From NCBI GenBank assembly GCA_003609755.1, contig AP017991.1, forward strand, positions 1,753,501 to 1,817,500: DNA of 64,000 nucleotides. The letters are read 5' to 3'. The notes below the pieces were generated by a model, which did no database searches, was not told where the DNA came from, and worked only from the letters and a program-made list of their open reading frames with translations. Each line of letters opens with the position of its first letter. The first letter of the stretch is position 1. Of the stretch, positions 1-8,020 are shown in pieces. The translations under genes and the position numbers were made by a program. The stretch comes from Planktothrix agardhii NIES-204 (GTDB taxonomy: Bacteria > Cyanobacteriota > Cyanobacteriia > Cyanobacteriales > Microcoleaceae).

Positions 1-1430
1 ATGAAGTCTTCATCCATCGGATGAGCTTCTTCATCCCCGGCATTTTTCTGGGTTAATTGTGCTTCAAATCGTTGGCGTTGGTCTTTGGGATCATTCAATT
101 CAGAAAAGCCATTAGAATATTCTGTCCCATGAATAAATAACTCAAAACGTTCTACAAATCCCGATTTAGAACGGTGACGTTTAGCTAATGGACTGACTTC
201 CACCGGAAATTCTGTAATAAAAGTGGGTTGAATTAATTTAGGTGAAACTAACTTATCAAAAACCGTATAAAGGACATATCCTAAACTTTGGATTTCTAAT
301 TTTGATAAATGTAACCCTAAACTTTCTACGGCTTTCAGGGCTTCATCTAACTCTAAAGTATCAAAATCTAACCCAGTTGTTTCTCGCACCGCTTCCACCA
401 TTGTTTGTACTTTCCAATGGCTTCCGGTAAAGGTGGGATATTGTTCAGAATAGTTATATTTTCGTTCTAAACTTATCACATCTCCCTGATATTCTAGTGA
501 AGTTTGTTCTCCTAAAACATCCTTAGCGATCGCACAAATCACATCTTCTACTAAAGTGATCACATCAAAATAATCAGCGTAGGCTTGATATACTTCAATC
601 GAAGTAAATTCGGGGTTATGGGTACTATCAATACCTTCATTTCTAAACACCCGCCCAATTTCAAATACCCGTTCAAAACCGCCACAAATTGCCCGTTTTA
701 AATGCAATTCCGTAGCAATTCGCAGATATAAATTAATATCCAAACTGTTATGATGGGTAACAAAAGGACGAGCCGCCGCCCCCCCATAAATTGCTTGTAA
801 TACAGGAGTTTCTAATTCCTCAAAACAATTATCCCATAAATAAGTCCGCATCCTTTTCAGAATGCGATTTCTAACCTTAAAGGTTTCTAAGGATTTAGAG
901 TTACTAACTAAATCAATTTCTCGATGACGACGACACAGTTCCGGGTCATTAACTCCATAATAGGAATCAGGAAAAGGCATGGTAGCTTTAGAAACAATAA
1001 AAATCCGTTCCACCTGTACGGATAATTCCCCTCGGTTAGTCCGACAACCAATCCCTTCGGCGGCAATAAAATCCCCCAAATCGAGATATTTTTTAACCTG
1101 ATTAAAGGATAATCCCGTTTCACCCGTAACTATTTTTTTCTCTAATTTGAGTTGAATTATTCCCGCAATATCGGTTAAACCAATAAATCCAATACTTCCA
1201 CTATCGCGTTTAAAAGTAATCCGTCCACAAACCTTTAAAGGAATAGCATCGGCGTCGCTTTCTCCATCATTTAATTCTTTCCCTGGTTGGGCGAATAAGT
1301 CTTTAATGTCCTGGGTTGTATGTGACCTTTGAACTGAATGACTGGGATAGGGTTCTATTCCCAATTCTCTCAACTCATCGACTTTTTGAGAACGAACTTC
1401 TACTTCATTGCGGGTTTCATTTGTAGCCAT
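1..1430 (-). CDS. lysS: Lysyl-tRNA synthetase, class II (partial, C-terminus outside window)
   Basis: Charges tRNA-Lys with lysine in the cytoplasm. The reverse strand reads from ATG at 1430 for about 476 codons and runs off the window edge. The N-terminal OB-fold anticodon-binding domain (about residues 55-150) is followed by the class II catalytic core. Motif 2 is visible as FRNEGIDSTHNPEFTS, preceded by RIATELHLKRAICGGFERVF. Near the edge the substrate-binding stretch EYSNGFSELNDP is present. Only the last part with motif 3 is missing. The N-terminus is short and lacks the extension of some LysRS forms. A second lysS elsewhere in the genome cannot be excluded, so this copy could be a paralogue. 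Confidence 0.93.
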   Translation of the reverse strand, partial: MATNETRNEVEVRSQKVDELRELGIEPYPSHSVQRSHTTQDIKDLFAQPGKELNDGESDADAIPLKVCGRITFKRDSGSIGFIGLTDIAGIIQLKLEKKIVTGETGLSFNQVKKYLDLGDFIAAEGIGCRTNRGELSVQVERIFIVSKATMPFPDSYYGVNDPELCRRHREIDLVSNSKSLETFKVRNRILKRMRTYLWDNCFEELETPVLQAIYGGAAARPFVTHHNSLDINLYLRIATELHLKRAICGGFERVFEIGRVFRNEGIDSTHNPEFTSIEVYQAYADYFDVITLVEDVICAIAKDVLGEQTSLEYQGDVISLERKYNYSEQYPTFTGSHWKVQTMVEAVRETTGLDFDTLELDEALKAVESLGLHLSKLEIQSLGYVLYTVFDKLVSPKLIQPTFITEFPVEVSPLAKRHRSKSGFVERFELFIHGTEYSNGFSELNDPKDQRQRFEAQLTQKNAGDEEAHPMDEDF

Positions 1431-1637
1431 GTTGATGATTTCCTATATCAATTTATGCTCAATCTTTTATAATAACAGTGATTTGCTATTATTTGGAAGA
1501 TAAATTTCTAGGTTATTGCTCATCGGGTCGTTTTTAGGTTTTTCCTAGAAAATATAGTCGTTAGGGTCATATCCATCTAGGCAAAATCTGAAAATGAGGT
1601 AAAATAGACATAGAGCAAAACTATCCTCAGACAATTT

Positions 1638-1880
1638 ATGCCAGCTTACAATGAAGTTTTAACTCAGGTCAAAAGTTTAACCGTTACCGAGCAACTTCGT
1701 CTTTTAAATGATCTAAAAGGCATGGTTGAACAAGGGATTAAAGTTGATGATGATGAGATTATTTCTATTGAAGATATTAATGAAAGTGAAGTTGCATTAC
1801 AAGACTATTTAGCAGGACGTGATTCTGGTAAATCCCTAGAAGACATCGAAATTGAATTATTTGGAGGACAACTTGACTAA
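1638..1880 (+). CDS. Antitoxin of a RelE/ParE-type toxin-antitoxin pair
   Basis: An 80-residue acidic, helical protein lying immediately upstream of and overlapping a RelE-like toxin gene. It has no recognisable zinc or ribbon-helix-helix motif. The composition (helical N-terminus with LTVTEQLRLLNDL, acidic C-terminus rich in E and D) resembles the small addiction-module antitoxins of cyanobacteria. A TAAAAT -10-like box lies about 35 bases upstream. In such modules the antitoxin normally binds both toxin and promoter. That role is inferred from position, not from a motif. Confidence 0.75.
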   Translation: MPAYNEVLTQVKSLTVTEQLRLLNDLKGMVEQGIKVDDDEIISIEDINESEVALQDYLAGRDSGKSLEDIEIELFGGQLD

Positions 1881-2130
1881 ATGGCGTTTAATCATTTTGA
1901 AACCCGCAGAACGTTACCTAAAACGGCTGTCATCAGAGCATCAAGCCCGAATAATTAGGGCTTTAAAACTTCTGCAACAAGATCGAAATTTAGTTGATAT
2001 TAAGTCTTTACAAGGTCGTCCAGAATGGCGTTTAAGAGTGGGAAATTATCGAATTTTGTTTGTTATTGATCCTGAGAATACAATTTATACTGTGACTCTA
2101 ATTAAGCCTCGTGGAGATGTTTATAAATAA
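1873..2130 (+). CDS. RelE/ParE-family toxin
   Basis: About 85 residues in the RelE/ParE fold. The sequence runs from WRLIILKPAERYLKRL to the family signature LQGRPEWRLRVGNYRILFVID and ends LIKPRGDVYK. RelE members cleave mRNA on the ribosome and ParE members poison gyrase; which applies here cannot be read from sequence. The start is taken as TTG at 1873, because GGAGG at 1863-1867 sits five bases before it. An upstream TTG at 1852 would have no ribosome site. The gene overlaps the antitoxin stop by 8 bases, which indicates translational coupling. Confidence 0.88.
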   Translation: MTKWRLIILKPAERYLKRLSSEHQARIIRALKLLQQDRNLVDIKSLQGRPEWRLRVGNYRILFVIDPENTIYTVTLIKPRGDVYK

Positions 2131-2148
2131 ATGGATCATTATTTTACT

Positions 2149-2263
2149 CGTTTCTAGGTTCTACCTAGAAACGCAATTAAGGTGGCTCTGCCACCAGAAC
2201 ACTATCATAATATTATAATAGAGGCAGAGCCTCTATTTAGCATTCCAAGGCAGAGCCTTGGAA
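2149..2263. repeat. Cluster of four short palindromes after the toxin gene
   Basis: Between the toxin gene and the next gene lie a perfect 11-bp inverted repeat with a 3-nt loop (CGTTTCTAGGT/ACCTAGAAACG, 2149-2173) and three shorter hairpins sharing a core of the AGAGCC type: GGTGGCTCTGCCACC (2181-2195), GAGGCAGAGCCTC (2221-2233) and CCAAGGCAGAGCCTTGG (2245-2261). The first may act as a transcription terminator, although no long T run follows. The others look like copies of a small interspersed palindromic repeat. Confidence 0.7.
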
Positions 2264-2325
2264 CGAGGATATTTAGGAGTTGATATTAATGATAAACTAA
2301 TACAAGGATAATTAAGAGGTGAATT

Positions 2326-3462
2326 ATGGACATCAAAGAATTTTTAGAGAAACGTTCTAAAGGTGAATCTAACTTTCAGAATGTACAATTATATAATGTA
2401 AACCTTGAAGGAACAGATTTAGGTGGTATTAATTTCTCTGGTGCTAATTTAGGAGGTGATAAATTAAGCCGTGCTAGATTATATGGGTCTAATCTCAGTT
2501 ATACCAGATTAACATCAGTTTATCTTGAGCAAGCGTATATCTCTAATGCGAATTTGACAGCAGCTGATTTAACAGGTTCTATTCTGAATAGAGCAGATTT
2601 TACAAGCGCAAATTTGACGGGAGCTAATTTAACAAATTGTAGTCTGAATAGAGCAGATTTCACTAGGGCAAATTTAAGTCGAACTGATTTAAGAGGAGGA
2701 AAATTTGAAGGCAGTAATTTTATATCATCTAACTTAAATTTTGCCAACTTAAGTGATGTAAATTTATCGTCAGTAAACTTTATAAATGCCAATTTGGAAT
2801 GTGCTAATCTGGAAAATGCTAATTTAAACAAAGCTATACTTAAAAATGCTAATTTAAAAAAAGCTGATTTGCGAGGAGCTAATCTAATTAATGCAAATTT
2901 AGAGGGTGCAAACTTAACTCAAGCTGATTTAACAAATGCTAATATTTATGGAGTCAATCTTGAAAATGTTAACTTAACAGATACAATTATGCCTAATGGA
3001 GAATGCTATAAACCTGAAGATAGCACTCCTGATTTACCAGACCCAATAGACACATTATCAGACACAGAAAAAACCATGACTCGAAAAATCATTAAAACCG
3101 AAAACGCTCCCAAACCCGTTGGCCCTTATAATCAAGCGGTAATGGTCAATAATATGATCTTTTTATCAGGACAAATTGCCATTGACCCCCGCGTTAACGA
3201 CATTCTTTATCCCGATGATGTCACCAAACAAACCGAAAGAGTCATGGCAAATTTAGAAGCAGTATTAACCGAAGCTGGCGCCACCTGGGAAAACGTAGTT
3301 AAAACCACAATATTCTTAAAAGATATGAACGATTTTACCCAAGTTAATGAAGTCTATGCCAAATATTTTAAACCCGAAACCGCACCCGCTAGGGCGACCG
3401 TTGAAGTGTCCCGTCTTCCCAAGGATGTATTAGTAGAAATTGAGTGTATCGCCGTCCTCTAA
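2326..3462 (+). CDS. Pentapeptide-repeat protein fused to a RidA/YjgF domain
   Basis: 378 residues. About residues 25-225 are A(D/N)LxX pentapeptide repeats forming a right-handed quadrilateral beta-helix. A linker rich in P, D and T follows, then a complete RidA (YjgF/YER057c/UK114) domain from residue 251. The RidA part shows GPYNQAV, IFLSGQIA, the catalytic-type arginine in ARATVEV, and VEIECIA near the end. Free RidA is about 128 residues and hydrolyses reactive enamine/imine intermediates of amino-acid metabolism. The domain here starts at an internal ATG (3076) with no clear ribosome-binding site, so translation as one fusion is favoured. A bidirectional hairpin follows the stop. Confidence 0.85.
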   Translation: MDIKEFLEKRSKGESNFQNVQLYNVNLEGTDLGGINFSGANLGGDKLSRARLYGSNLSYTRLTSVYLEQAYISNANLTAADLTGSILNRADFTSANLTGANLTNCSLNRADFTRANLSRTDLRGGKFEGSNFISSNLNFANLSDVNLSSVNFINANLECANLENANLNKAILKNANLKKADLRGANLINANLEGANLTQADLTNANIYGVNLENVNLTDTIMPNGECYKPEDSTPDLPDPIDTLSDTEKTMTRKIIKTENAPKPVGPYNQAVMVNNMIFLSGQIAIDPRVNDILYPDDVTKQTERVMANLEAVLTEAGATWENVVKTTIFLKDMNDFTQVNEVYAKYFKPETAPARATVEVSRLPKDVLVEIECIAVL

Positions 3463-3469
3463 AAAAATT

Positions 3470-3519
3470 CGTTGTTGGGCTTTAGCCCTCCAAATATTCA
3501 GGGCTAAAGCCCAACAACG
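3470..3519. terminator. Bidirectional hairpin terminator between convergent genes
   Basis: A perfect 20-bp inverted repeat (CGTTGTTGGGCTTTAGCCCT at 3470-3489 and its complement at 3500-3519) with a 10-nt loop. It is flanked by an A run on the left (3461-3467) and a T run on the right (3521-3525). It lies 8 bases after the pentapeptide/RidA gene and 14 bases from the stop of the convergent transporter gene, so it can serve both. Confidence 0.85.
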
Positions 3520-3533
3520 GTTTTTAATTTGTT

Positions 3534-4916
3534 TTATTTGATGTCTTCATCATCGAGTCCAGGTCTGGTAACATAACTAATATGATTTTGATCTTTAATG
3601 GGAATAAAGAAAATAGTTAATAACCCTGGAATTACCGCCATTGCACTCAATAAAAAGTAGTTTTGATAGCCTAAATCTGCTTGAATATATCCACTAAATA
3701 CCCCCGGAATTAATACTCCAGCCGCCATAAATGCCGTTGTAATTGCATAATGGGAGGCTTTATATTCAGGACGGACTGTTTGCATTAAAAATACAGTATA
3801 GGCGGCTACTCCTAAACCATAGGTAAATTGTTCCAGGGAATTAACCACATAGGCCCAAATAATTTCCGGTTGAGTTTTAGCTAATAGCCAATAAAATATA
3901 TTAGTAAAATTTTGGAGAATTGCCATCGGCCATATCCAGGTTTTTAACCCTTGTTTAGCAATTAAAAACCCTCCTAATAACCCGCCAAATAATAGGAAAA
4001 TTACCCCAACCGTCCCCGATAAAATCCCGATTTCGGCGGTTGTAATTCCTAACCCACCTTTTGCAGCCGTATCCATTAAAAACGGAGTTGCCATTTTGAA
4101 TGTTAAGGCATCTCCTAAACGAAATAATAAGATAAAAGCGAGAGTCCAACCAATTTTATATTGAGTAAAATAGGTTTTAAATGAGTTAATAAAATTAGCA
4201 GAATTGGAGAGATTTTCTGTTTCTGAAAAAGTTGCTTTTTGAGGCTTTGGTAAATATATTTTCTGAAATCCGTAGATGAATAAAAAGATTAAACTAGCGA
4301 TAGAAAAAGCAATTGACCATCCCCATTGTAATGCAGGAATTGAAAAATTAGACCCCAAAAAATTCAACTGAACCGGGTTATATAAAATTTCCCCCGTCGG
4401 ACTTTTTCCATTACTATATTTTTCAGCAATATTTCCTGCTAAAAATACTAACCCGCCACCTCCGGCTAAAACTGCCATCCGATAAGCGGTGTTTCTAACT
4501 CCTACATAAAACGCCTGTTGGTCTAAATTTAACACCGTCAAATAAAACCCATCAATTGCTATATCATGGGTGGCACTAATAAAAGCAATCAGGGCGAAAA
4601 TTGCAATAGAAATGGGAATAGCTTGCGGAAATAGTGCCCCCAATGCTAAAATCAAAAATAGGATTGTACATAAGATTTCCATTCTTAAAATCCATCGCCG
4701 TTTGGTTGAATAAATATCAACAATTGGCCCCCATAATCCCTTGATTACCCAAGGCAGGGATAAGAAACTGGTTAACCCAATTAATTCGTTACTCGCCCCT
4801 AAACCTTTTAAAAAAACCACCGACATGATATTAACAACGGTATAGGGAAATCCTTGGGCAAAATATAAAATTGAAATCCACCAACCGGGATGCAGTTTTT
4901 GTTCTTGATTTTTCAT
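3534..4916 (-). CDS. MFS transporter of the AmpG/PAT-like type
   Basis: 460 residues with about 12 hydrophobic membrane segments. The N-terminus HPGWWISILYFAQGFPYTVV is typical of AmpG-like major-facilitator permeases, which carry muropeptides or related sugars in proteobacteria. It is followed by a short basic motif (STKRRWILR) in the loop after TM2, and a cytoplasmic loop around residue 225 splits the two six-helix halves. The substrate in cyanobacteria is not known. The gene stands alone, convergent with the pentapeptide/RidA gene and divergent from the wecG-like gene. Confidence 0.8.
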   Translation of the reverse strand: MKNQEQKLHPGWWISILYFAQGFPYTVVNIMSVVFLKGLGASNELIGLTSFLSLPWVIKGLWGPIVDIYSTKRRWILRMEILCTILFLILALGALFPQAIPISIAIFALIAFISATHDIAIDGFYLTVLNLDQQAFYVGVRNTAYRMAVLAGGGGLVFLAGNIAEKYSNGKSPTGEILYNPVQLNFLGSNFSIPALQWGWSIAFSIASLIFLFIYGFQKIYLPKPQKATFSETENLSNSANFINSFKTYFTQYKIGWTLAFILLFRLGDALTFKMATPFLMDTAAKGGLGITTAEIGILSGTVGVIFLLFGGLLGGFLIAKQGLKTWIWPMAILQNFTNIFYWLLAKTQPEIIWAYVVNSLEQFTYGLGVAAYTVFLMQTVRPEYKASHYAITTAFMAAGVLIPGVFSGYIQADLGYQNYFLLSAMAVIPGLLTIFFIPIKDQNHISYVTRPGLDDEDIK

Positions 4917-5093
4917 GTTTAATGCTTAGTTTTAAGTTAAGATAATCAATGATCGTGAGAATTGTTTTATCCTACAACAATAGTGAATCTCTGCCAATGG
5001 TTAAAATTACCCAGAATCTCAAAAGTTTAGTCAGCAACGGATTATGCTCAAGTATCTTATTGATGAAAATATGGATTCCTAAAATGTAAAATT

Positions 5094-5122
5094 TTGGTCA
5101 CACAATCGGCTATTATTATAAT
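5094..5122 (+). promoter_or_regulatory. Candidate sigma-70 promoter of the wecG-like gene
   Basis: TTGGTC (5094-5099) and TATAAT (5117-5122) are separated by 17 bases, 29 bases upstream of the ATG. The -10 box is a perfect consensus and the -35 box is weak (3 of 6). Confidence 0.55.
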
Positions 5123-5151
5123 AATGTATGTGAGGTCGCCAAAATTTATTT

Positions 5152-5919
5152 ATGAGTCCAACTATTTTGCCTTATGATTCTGCTCTTAACGGTTTTCCGG
5201 TGTTGGGTTTACCTGTACATTTAACTAATAATTATACTAATTGGTTATTACAACGTTGCCAACAAGAGTTAGGAACTCACGTTATTACTTTGAATGCAGA
5301 AATGGCAATTCAAGCAGAAAAAGATCCTAAATTAGCAGAAATTATTCATTCAGCAGAGTTAGTAATTCCCGATGGTGCGGGGGTGGTGCTTTATTTACAA
5401 TATAAAGGTAAAAAAATTCAACGTTGTCCGGGTATTGAATTAGCAGAAACCTTGATAGAAAATATTGGTAAATTAGATAATTCTGAATTAGTCTTTTTCT
5501 ATGGGGGAAAACAGGGAATTGCTGAACAGGCGGCGGATAATATTCAACAAAAACTCCCAGGTCTGGGAATTTCTAGTTATCATGGTTATCTGTCTGCTTC
5601 TGAAGAAGAAGATTTAAAAATTACTTTAAAAGACCTACAACCCAAATTAATATTAGTCGGTTTGGGTGTTCCCCGTCAGGAATTTTGGATTAGTCAAAAT
5701 CGTCATCTTTGCCCGAATTCTATTTGGATAGGTGTGGGAGGAAGTTTTGATATTTGGTCAGGAATTAAACAACGGGCACCGGAATTTTTCTGTAAATATC
5801 ATTTAGAATGGTTATATAGATTATATCAAGAACCCTGGCGTTGGCGTCGGATGTTGGCGTTACCAGAGTTTGCGATTAAAGTGTTATTAAAGGGAACAGG
5901 GGTCACGGATTTAAGATGA
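5152..5919 (+). CDS. WecG/TagA/CpsF family glycosyltransferase
   Basis: 255 residues, the usual length of GT26 enzymes that transfer N-acetylmannosamine-type sugars onto lipid-linked intermediates at the inner face of the membrane. Conserved blocks are present: TLNAEM (46-51), IPDG with the catalytic-type Asp74, VGLGVPRQEFW (169-179), GVGGSFD (194-200) and HLEWLYRL with EPWRW towards the end. A C-terminal amphipathic, basic stretch may bind membrane as in TagA. It is probably used for exopolysaccharide or O-antigen synthesis. No other polysaccharide genes adjoin it. Confidence 0.92.
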   Translation: MSPTILPYDSALNGFPVLGLPVHLTNNYTNWLLQRCQQELGTHVITLNAEMAIQAEKDPKLAEIIHSAELVIPDGAGVVLYLQYKGKKIQRCPGIELAETLIENIGKLDNSELVFFYGGKQGIAEQAADNIQQKLPGLGISSYHGYLSASEEEDLKITLKDLQPKLILVGLGVPRQEFWISQNRHLCPNSIWIGVGGSFDIWSGIKQRAPEFFCKYHLEWLYRLYQEPWRWRRMLALPEFAIKVLLKGTGVTDLR

Positions 5920-5924
5920 TTACC

Positions 5925-5971
5925 CAGATTAACACAGATTAAAATCCGTGAAATCCTCTTAAATCCGTGAT
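5925..5971. repeat. 47-bp dispersed repeat, copy 1
   Basis: This segment matches 26581-26627 at 45 of 47 positions. It begins CAGATTAACACAGATTAAAA. Both copies lie just after the stop codon of a gene read on the + strand. Confidence 0.9.
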
Positions 5972-6023
5972 ATGCAATTGGAAAAAAGAGGGTTTGGAAA
6001 CCAAACTCCTACGATAGAATAAT

Positions 6024-6150
6024 ATATAGCAATCCTAAATCAGTTGTAATATTTCCATCTATCTCGACCCCTCCCAACCCTCCCCTTAGTAAGGGGAGGG
6101 CTAGGGTGGGGTTCTATATTCTGATCGCAAATCATTTAAGATTGCTATAT
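6024..6150. mobile_element. MITE-like element
   Basis: A 127-bp segment bounded by perfect 11-bp terminal inverted repeats ATATAGCAATC and GATTGCTATAT, with weaker pairing continuing inward. The interior holds a hairpin of the CCCTCCCCTT/AAGGGGAGGG type (about 6076-6101). It has no coding capacity. The architecture is that of a miniature inverted-repeat transposable element. A related shorter structure occurs at 55554-55634. Confidence 0.65.
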
Positions 6151-6155
6151 CTATA

Positions 6156-6809
6156 TTAGGAAAAAATAGCCCCGTTTAAGTTAGCAAATTTTAGGTCAAC
6201 TCCGGTTAAATTTGCTCCGGTTAAATTGGCTTTACTTAGGTTTGTCCCTCTCAAATTTGCGTAGGATAAATTGGCATTTTGTAAATTAGCTTTAATTAAG
6301 GTTGTCCCTCTTAGATTAGCTTTGGTTAAATTTGCTTGATAAAGATTAGCTTTGTTTAAATTAGCAAATCTCAAATCAGCTTCGCTCAAATCAGTTTCGC
6401 TCAAATTAGCCTGATATAAATAAGCTCCATTCAGATGTACTTTAATTAGTTTAGCATTATTTAATTCCGTGCGATATAGATAAGTTTCAATCAATTCTGC
6501 TCTATTTAATATGGCTGTGCTAAGATTAGCTTGACTTAAATTAGCTTGAAATAATACAGCTTTACTGAGGTTTGCTCGGTGCAATTGAGCCAAACTTAAA
6601 TCGGCTTGTTTTAGATTTGCCGAGCTTAAATCCGTGGCAATTAAATTGGCTTTACTTAAATCAGTATTTTGTAAATTAATTCCGTTTAAATCAGCGCCCA
6701 TTAAGTTGGCTTCGCACAAGTCCGGCTGAATATTAGGATTATTTGAACGCCAAATTTGCCAACGTTGAGATCCCCATTCTAATAAATCTAAATGTTCTGA
6801 ATTTGCCAT
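6156..6809 (-). CDS. Pentapeptide-repeat protein
   Basis: 217 residues. A short N-terminal helical stretch (about 30 residues, LDLLEWGSQRWQIWRSNN) is followed by roughly 37 consecutive A(N/D)LxX repeats to the C-terminus, all consistent with a quadrilateral beta-helix. There is no signal peptide and no extra domain. The molecular function is unknown for most cyanobacterial members. Some family members mimic DNA and inhibit gyrase, but nothing here points to that. Its promoter side adjoins a degenerate mobile-element region. Confidence 0.85.
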   Translation of the reverse strand: MANSEHLDLLEWGSQRWQIWRSNNPNIQPDLCEANLMGADLNGINLQNTDLSKANLIATDLSSANLKQADLSLAQLHRANLSKAVLFQANLSQANLSTAILNRAELIETYLYRTELNNAKLIKVHLNGAYLYQANLSETDLSEADLRFANLNKANLYQANLTKANLRGTTLIKANLQNANLSYANLRGTNLSKANLTGANLTGVDLKFANLNGAIFS

Positions 6810-6850
6810 ATTTTTTTACTAATTTATTCGGGATTAAAACTACCTAGTAA

Positions 6851-6976
6851 TTATGTCATTATAAGCTTTAGACAGTACATATTCTTTTTTTTGTCTGTCA
6901 AATATTGGTACAGGCGGACAATACGAATTGCAAAGGCATAACTCTTTTCTTGCACTAAATTATCAGGTTTCATCAT
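6851..6976 (-). pseudogene. Remnant of a four-helix-bundle (23S rRNA intervening-sequence type) protein
   Basis: The reverse strand from ATG at 6976 encodes a start typical of four-helix-bundle proteins (KPDNLVQEKSYAFAIRIVRL). After about 30 residues it hits a run of eight A and loses frame. In the +1 frame the homologous continuation KKEYVLSKA can be read before the sequence ends. Full proteins are about 115-125 residues, so about two thirds is missing. It is a frameshifted and truncated fragment. Confidence 0.65.
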
Positions 6977-7023
6977 TATACCACACCTCATTAATAGCTT
7001 TAGAAATTTTTCCCCGACATTCC

Positions 7024-7050
7024 TTAATTCGTAATTCGTAATTCGAAATT
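7024..7050. repeat. Heptanucleotide tandem repeat (AATTCGT type)
   Basis: About three to four copies of AATTCGT with drift to AATTCCC. The same unit recurs at 10131-10155 (complementary form GAATTAC) and near 26640-26655. Confidence 0.75.
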
Positions 7051-7055
7051 CCCAA

Positions 7056-7208
7056 TTATTCCTCTCCCCAAATACGATTAAGAGTATTTTGAATCTTTTT
7101 CTCAAAGCGGGTAATTAATTCGCGGTTAGCATTAACTAAGGTTTGCTCGGCTTCGATTTCTGCTACTATTGCTTTTTGTGTTTCGAGAGGTGGAAGACTA
7201 ACCTTAAC
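7056..7208 (-). pseudogene. C-terminal fragment of a type I restriction-modification subunit (HsdS/HsdM-like)
   Basis: The reverse strand encodes about 50 residues ending at TAA (7056-7058): VSLPPLETQKAIVAEIEAEQ, then TLVNANRELITRFEKKI and a tail ending RIWGEE. This PLExQ..IVxxIE coiled-coil ending is characteristic of HsdS specificity subunits and HsdM-HsdS fusions, which recognise the target of type I systems. The fragment is cut off precisely where the inverted repeat of an insertion sequence begins (7207), so the IS evidently interrupted it. No other hsd gene remains nearby. Confidence 0.75.
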
Positions 7209-8020
7209 AGGACTTACGCAGGCACACTATATATAGTGTGCAGTAAGCCAGCGAACGCTGCCAATTGTTCAAGTATTTGCGCCAGCAATATAAAATTTAG
7301 ACACAAAAATTATGCTGATTGACAGATATTTAACAGTCAATATTTATGCTAAACTGATTAAGTTAATTTGGGGTGAAAAATATGTCGTTTAGCCAACTAG
7401 ATTACTGCCAATATCTATTGAGCAGCCCAAACAATTATACCTTAAATAACTTAGCCAAACACTTAGAAAATGTTAGCCATGATACCATAAATCGTTACTT
7501 AACCAAAGAAAATTTCACCTCGGAATCTTTGTGGCAAAATGTCAAAAAAGATATCCAAATCAGTGAAAATAGTGCGATCATTTTTGATGATACAGTATTG
7601 GATAAAAGGTTCGGGGAAAAAATTGAATTAGTCCGTCGTCAATATAGCGGAACAGAACATCGTGTACTGTCAGGTATTGGGCTGGTTAACTGTGTTTATG
7701 TTAATCCAGAACTGGGTTTATTTTGGGTAATTGATTATCGCATATATGATCCATATTGCTTGTGCCCTTTTAGTTTGGAATCAATTGAAAAGATTAGCTC
7801 ATCTGACAAAGAAAACAGTCTATCAGTTAAAAGCTGAATCTTTGTCCAGTTATTTAATCAAAGAACTGAATTGTCCTTCGATAAAAATGGAACTTGTTTG
7901 ATTCTTTTGGGTTTATTTTTAAATGAATAATCAGGACTTTTTAGGGTGATTGCTATTATCATTGGTATGCGATCGCCTACTTTTAGTACGCTATATATAG
8001 CGTGCTTGCGTAAGTCCTGT
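7207..8020 (+). mobile_element. Internally deleted insertion sequence with intact ends
   Basis: An 814-bp element. Its ends are near-perfect inverted repeats of about 35 bp that start ACAGGACTTACGCA and continue with a self-complementary CTATATATAG core. If the terminal base is excluded from both ends, a TAA triplet flanks each side (7205-7207 and 8020-8022), a possible target duplication. The element contains one decayed transposase gene. It interrupted the HsdS-like fragment on its left and abuts a tnpB remnant on its right. Confidence 0.8.
7382..7901 (+). pseudogene. Transposase (IS4/IS701-like DDE), internally deleted and frameshifted
   Basis: From ATG 7382 the reading frame gives the N-terminal third of a DDE transposase, including IIFDDTVLDK with the first catalytic Asp and RRQYSGTEHRVLSGIGLVNC. 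It ends in WVIDYRIYDP, after which about 150 residues are absent. The C-terminal piece is found in another frame (LVWNQLKRLAHLTKKTVYQL to PSIKMELV, stop 7899-7901). The second catalytic Asp and the Glu are lost. It cannot be active, though its ends may still be moved by a full copy elsewhere. Confidence 0.8.

Noticed and set aside
2520-2831. 103-codon open frame antisense to the pentapeptide repeats
   Set aside because: Its own periodicity (KLA/FKL every five residues) merely mirrors the repeat on the coding strand.
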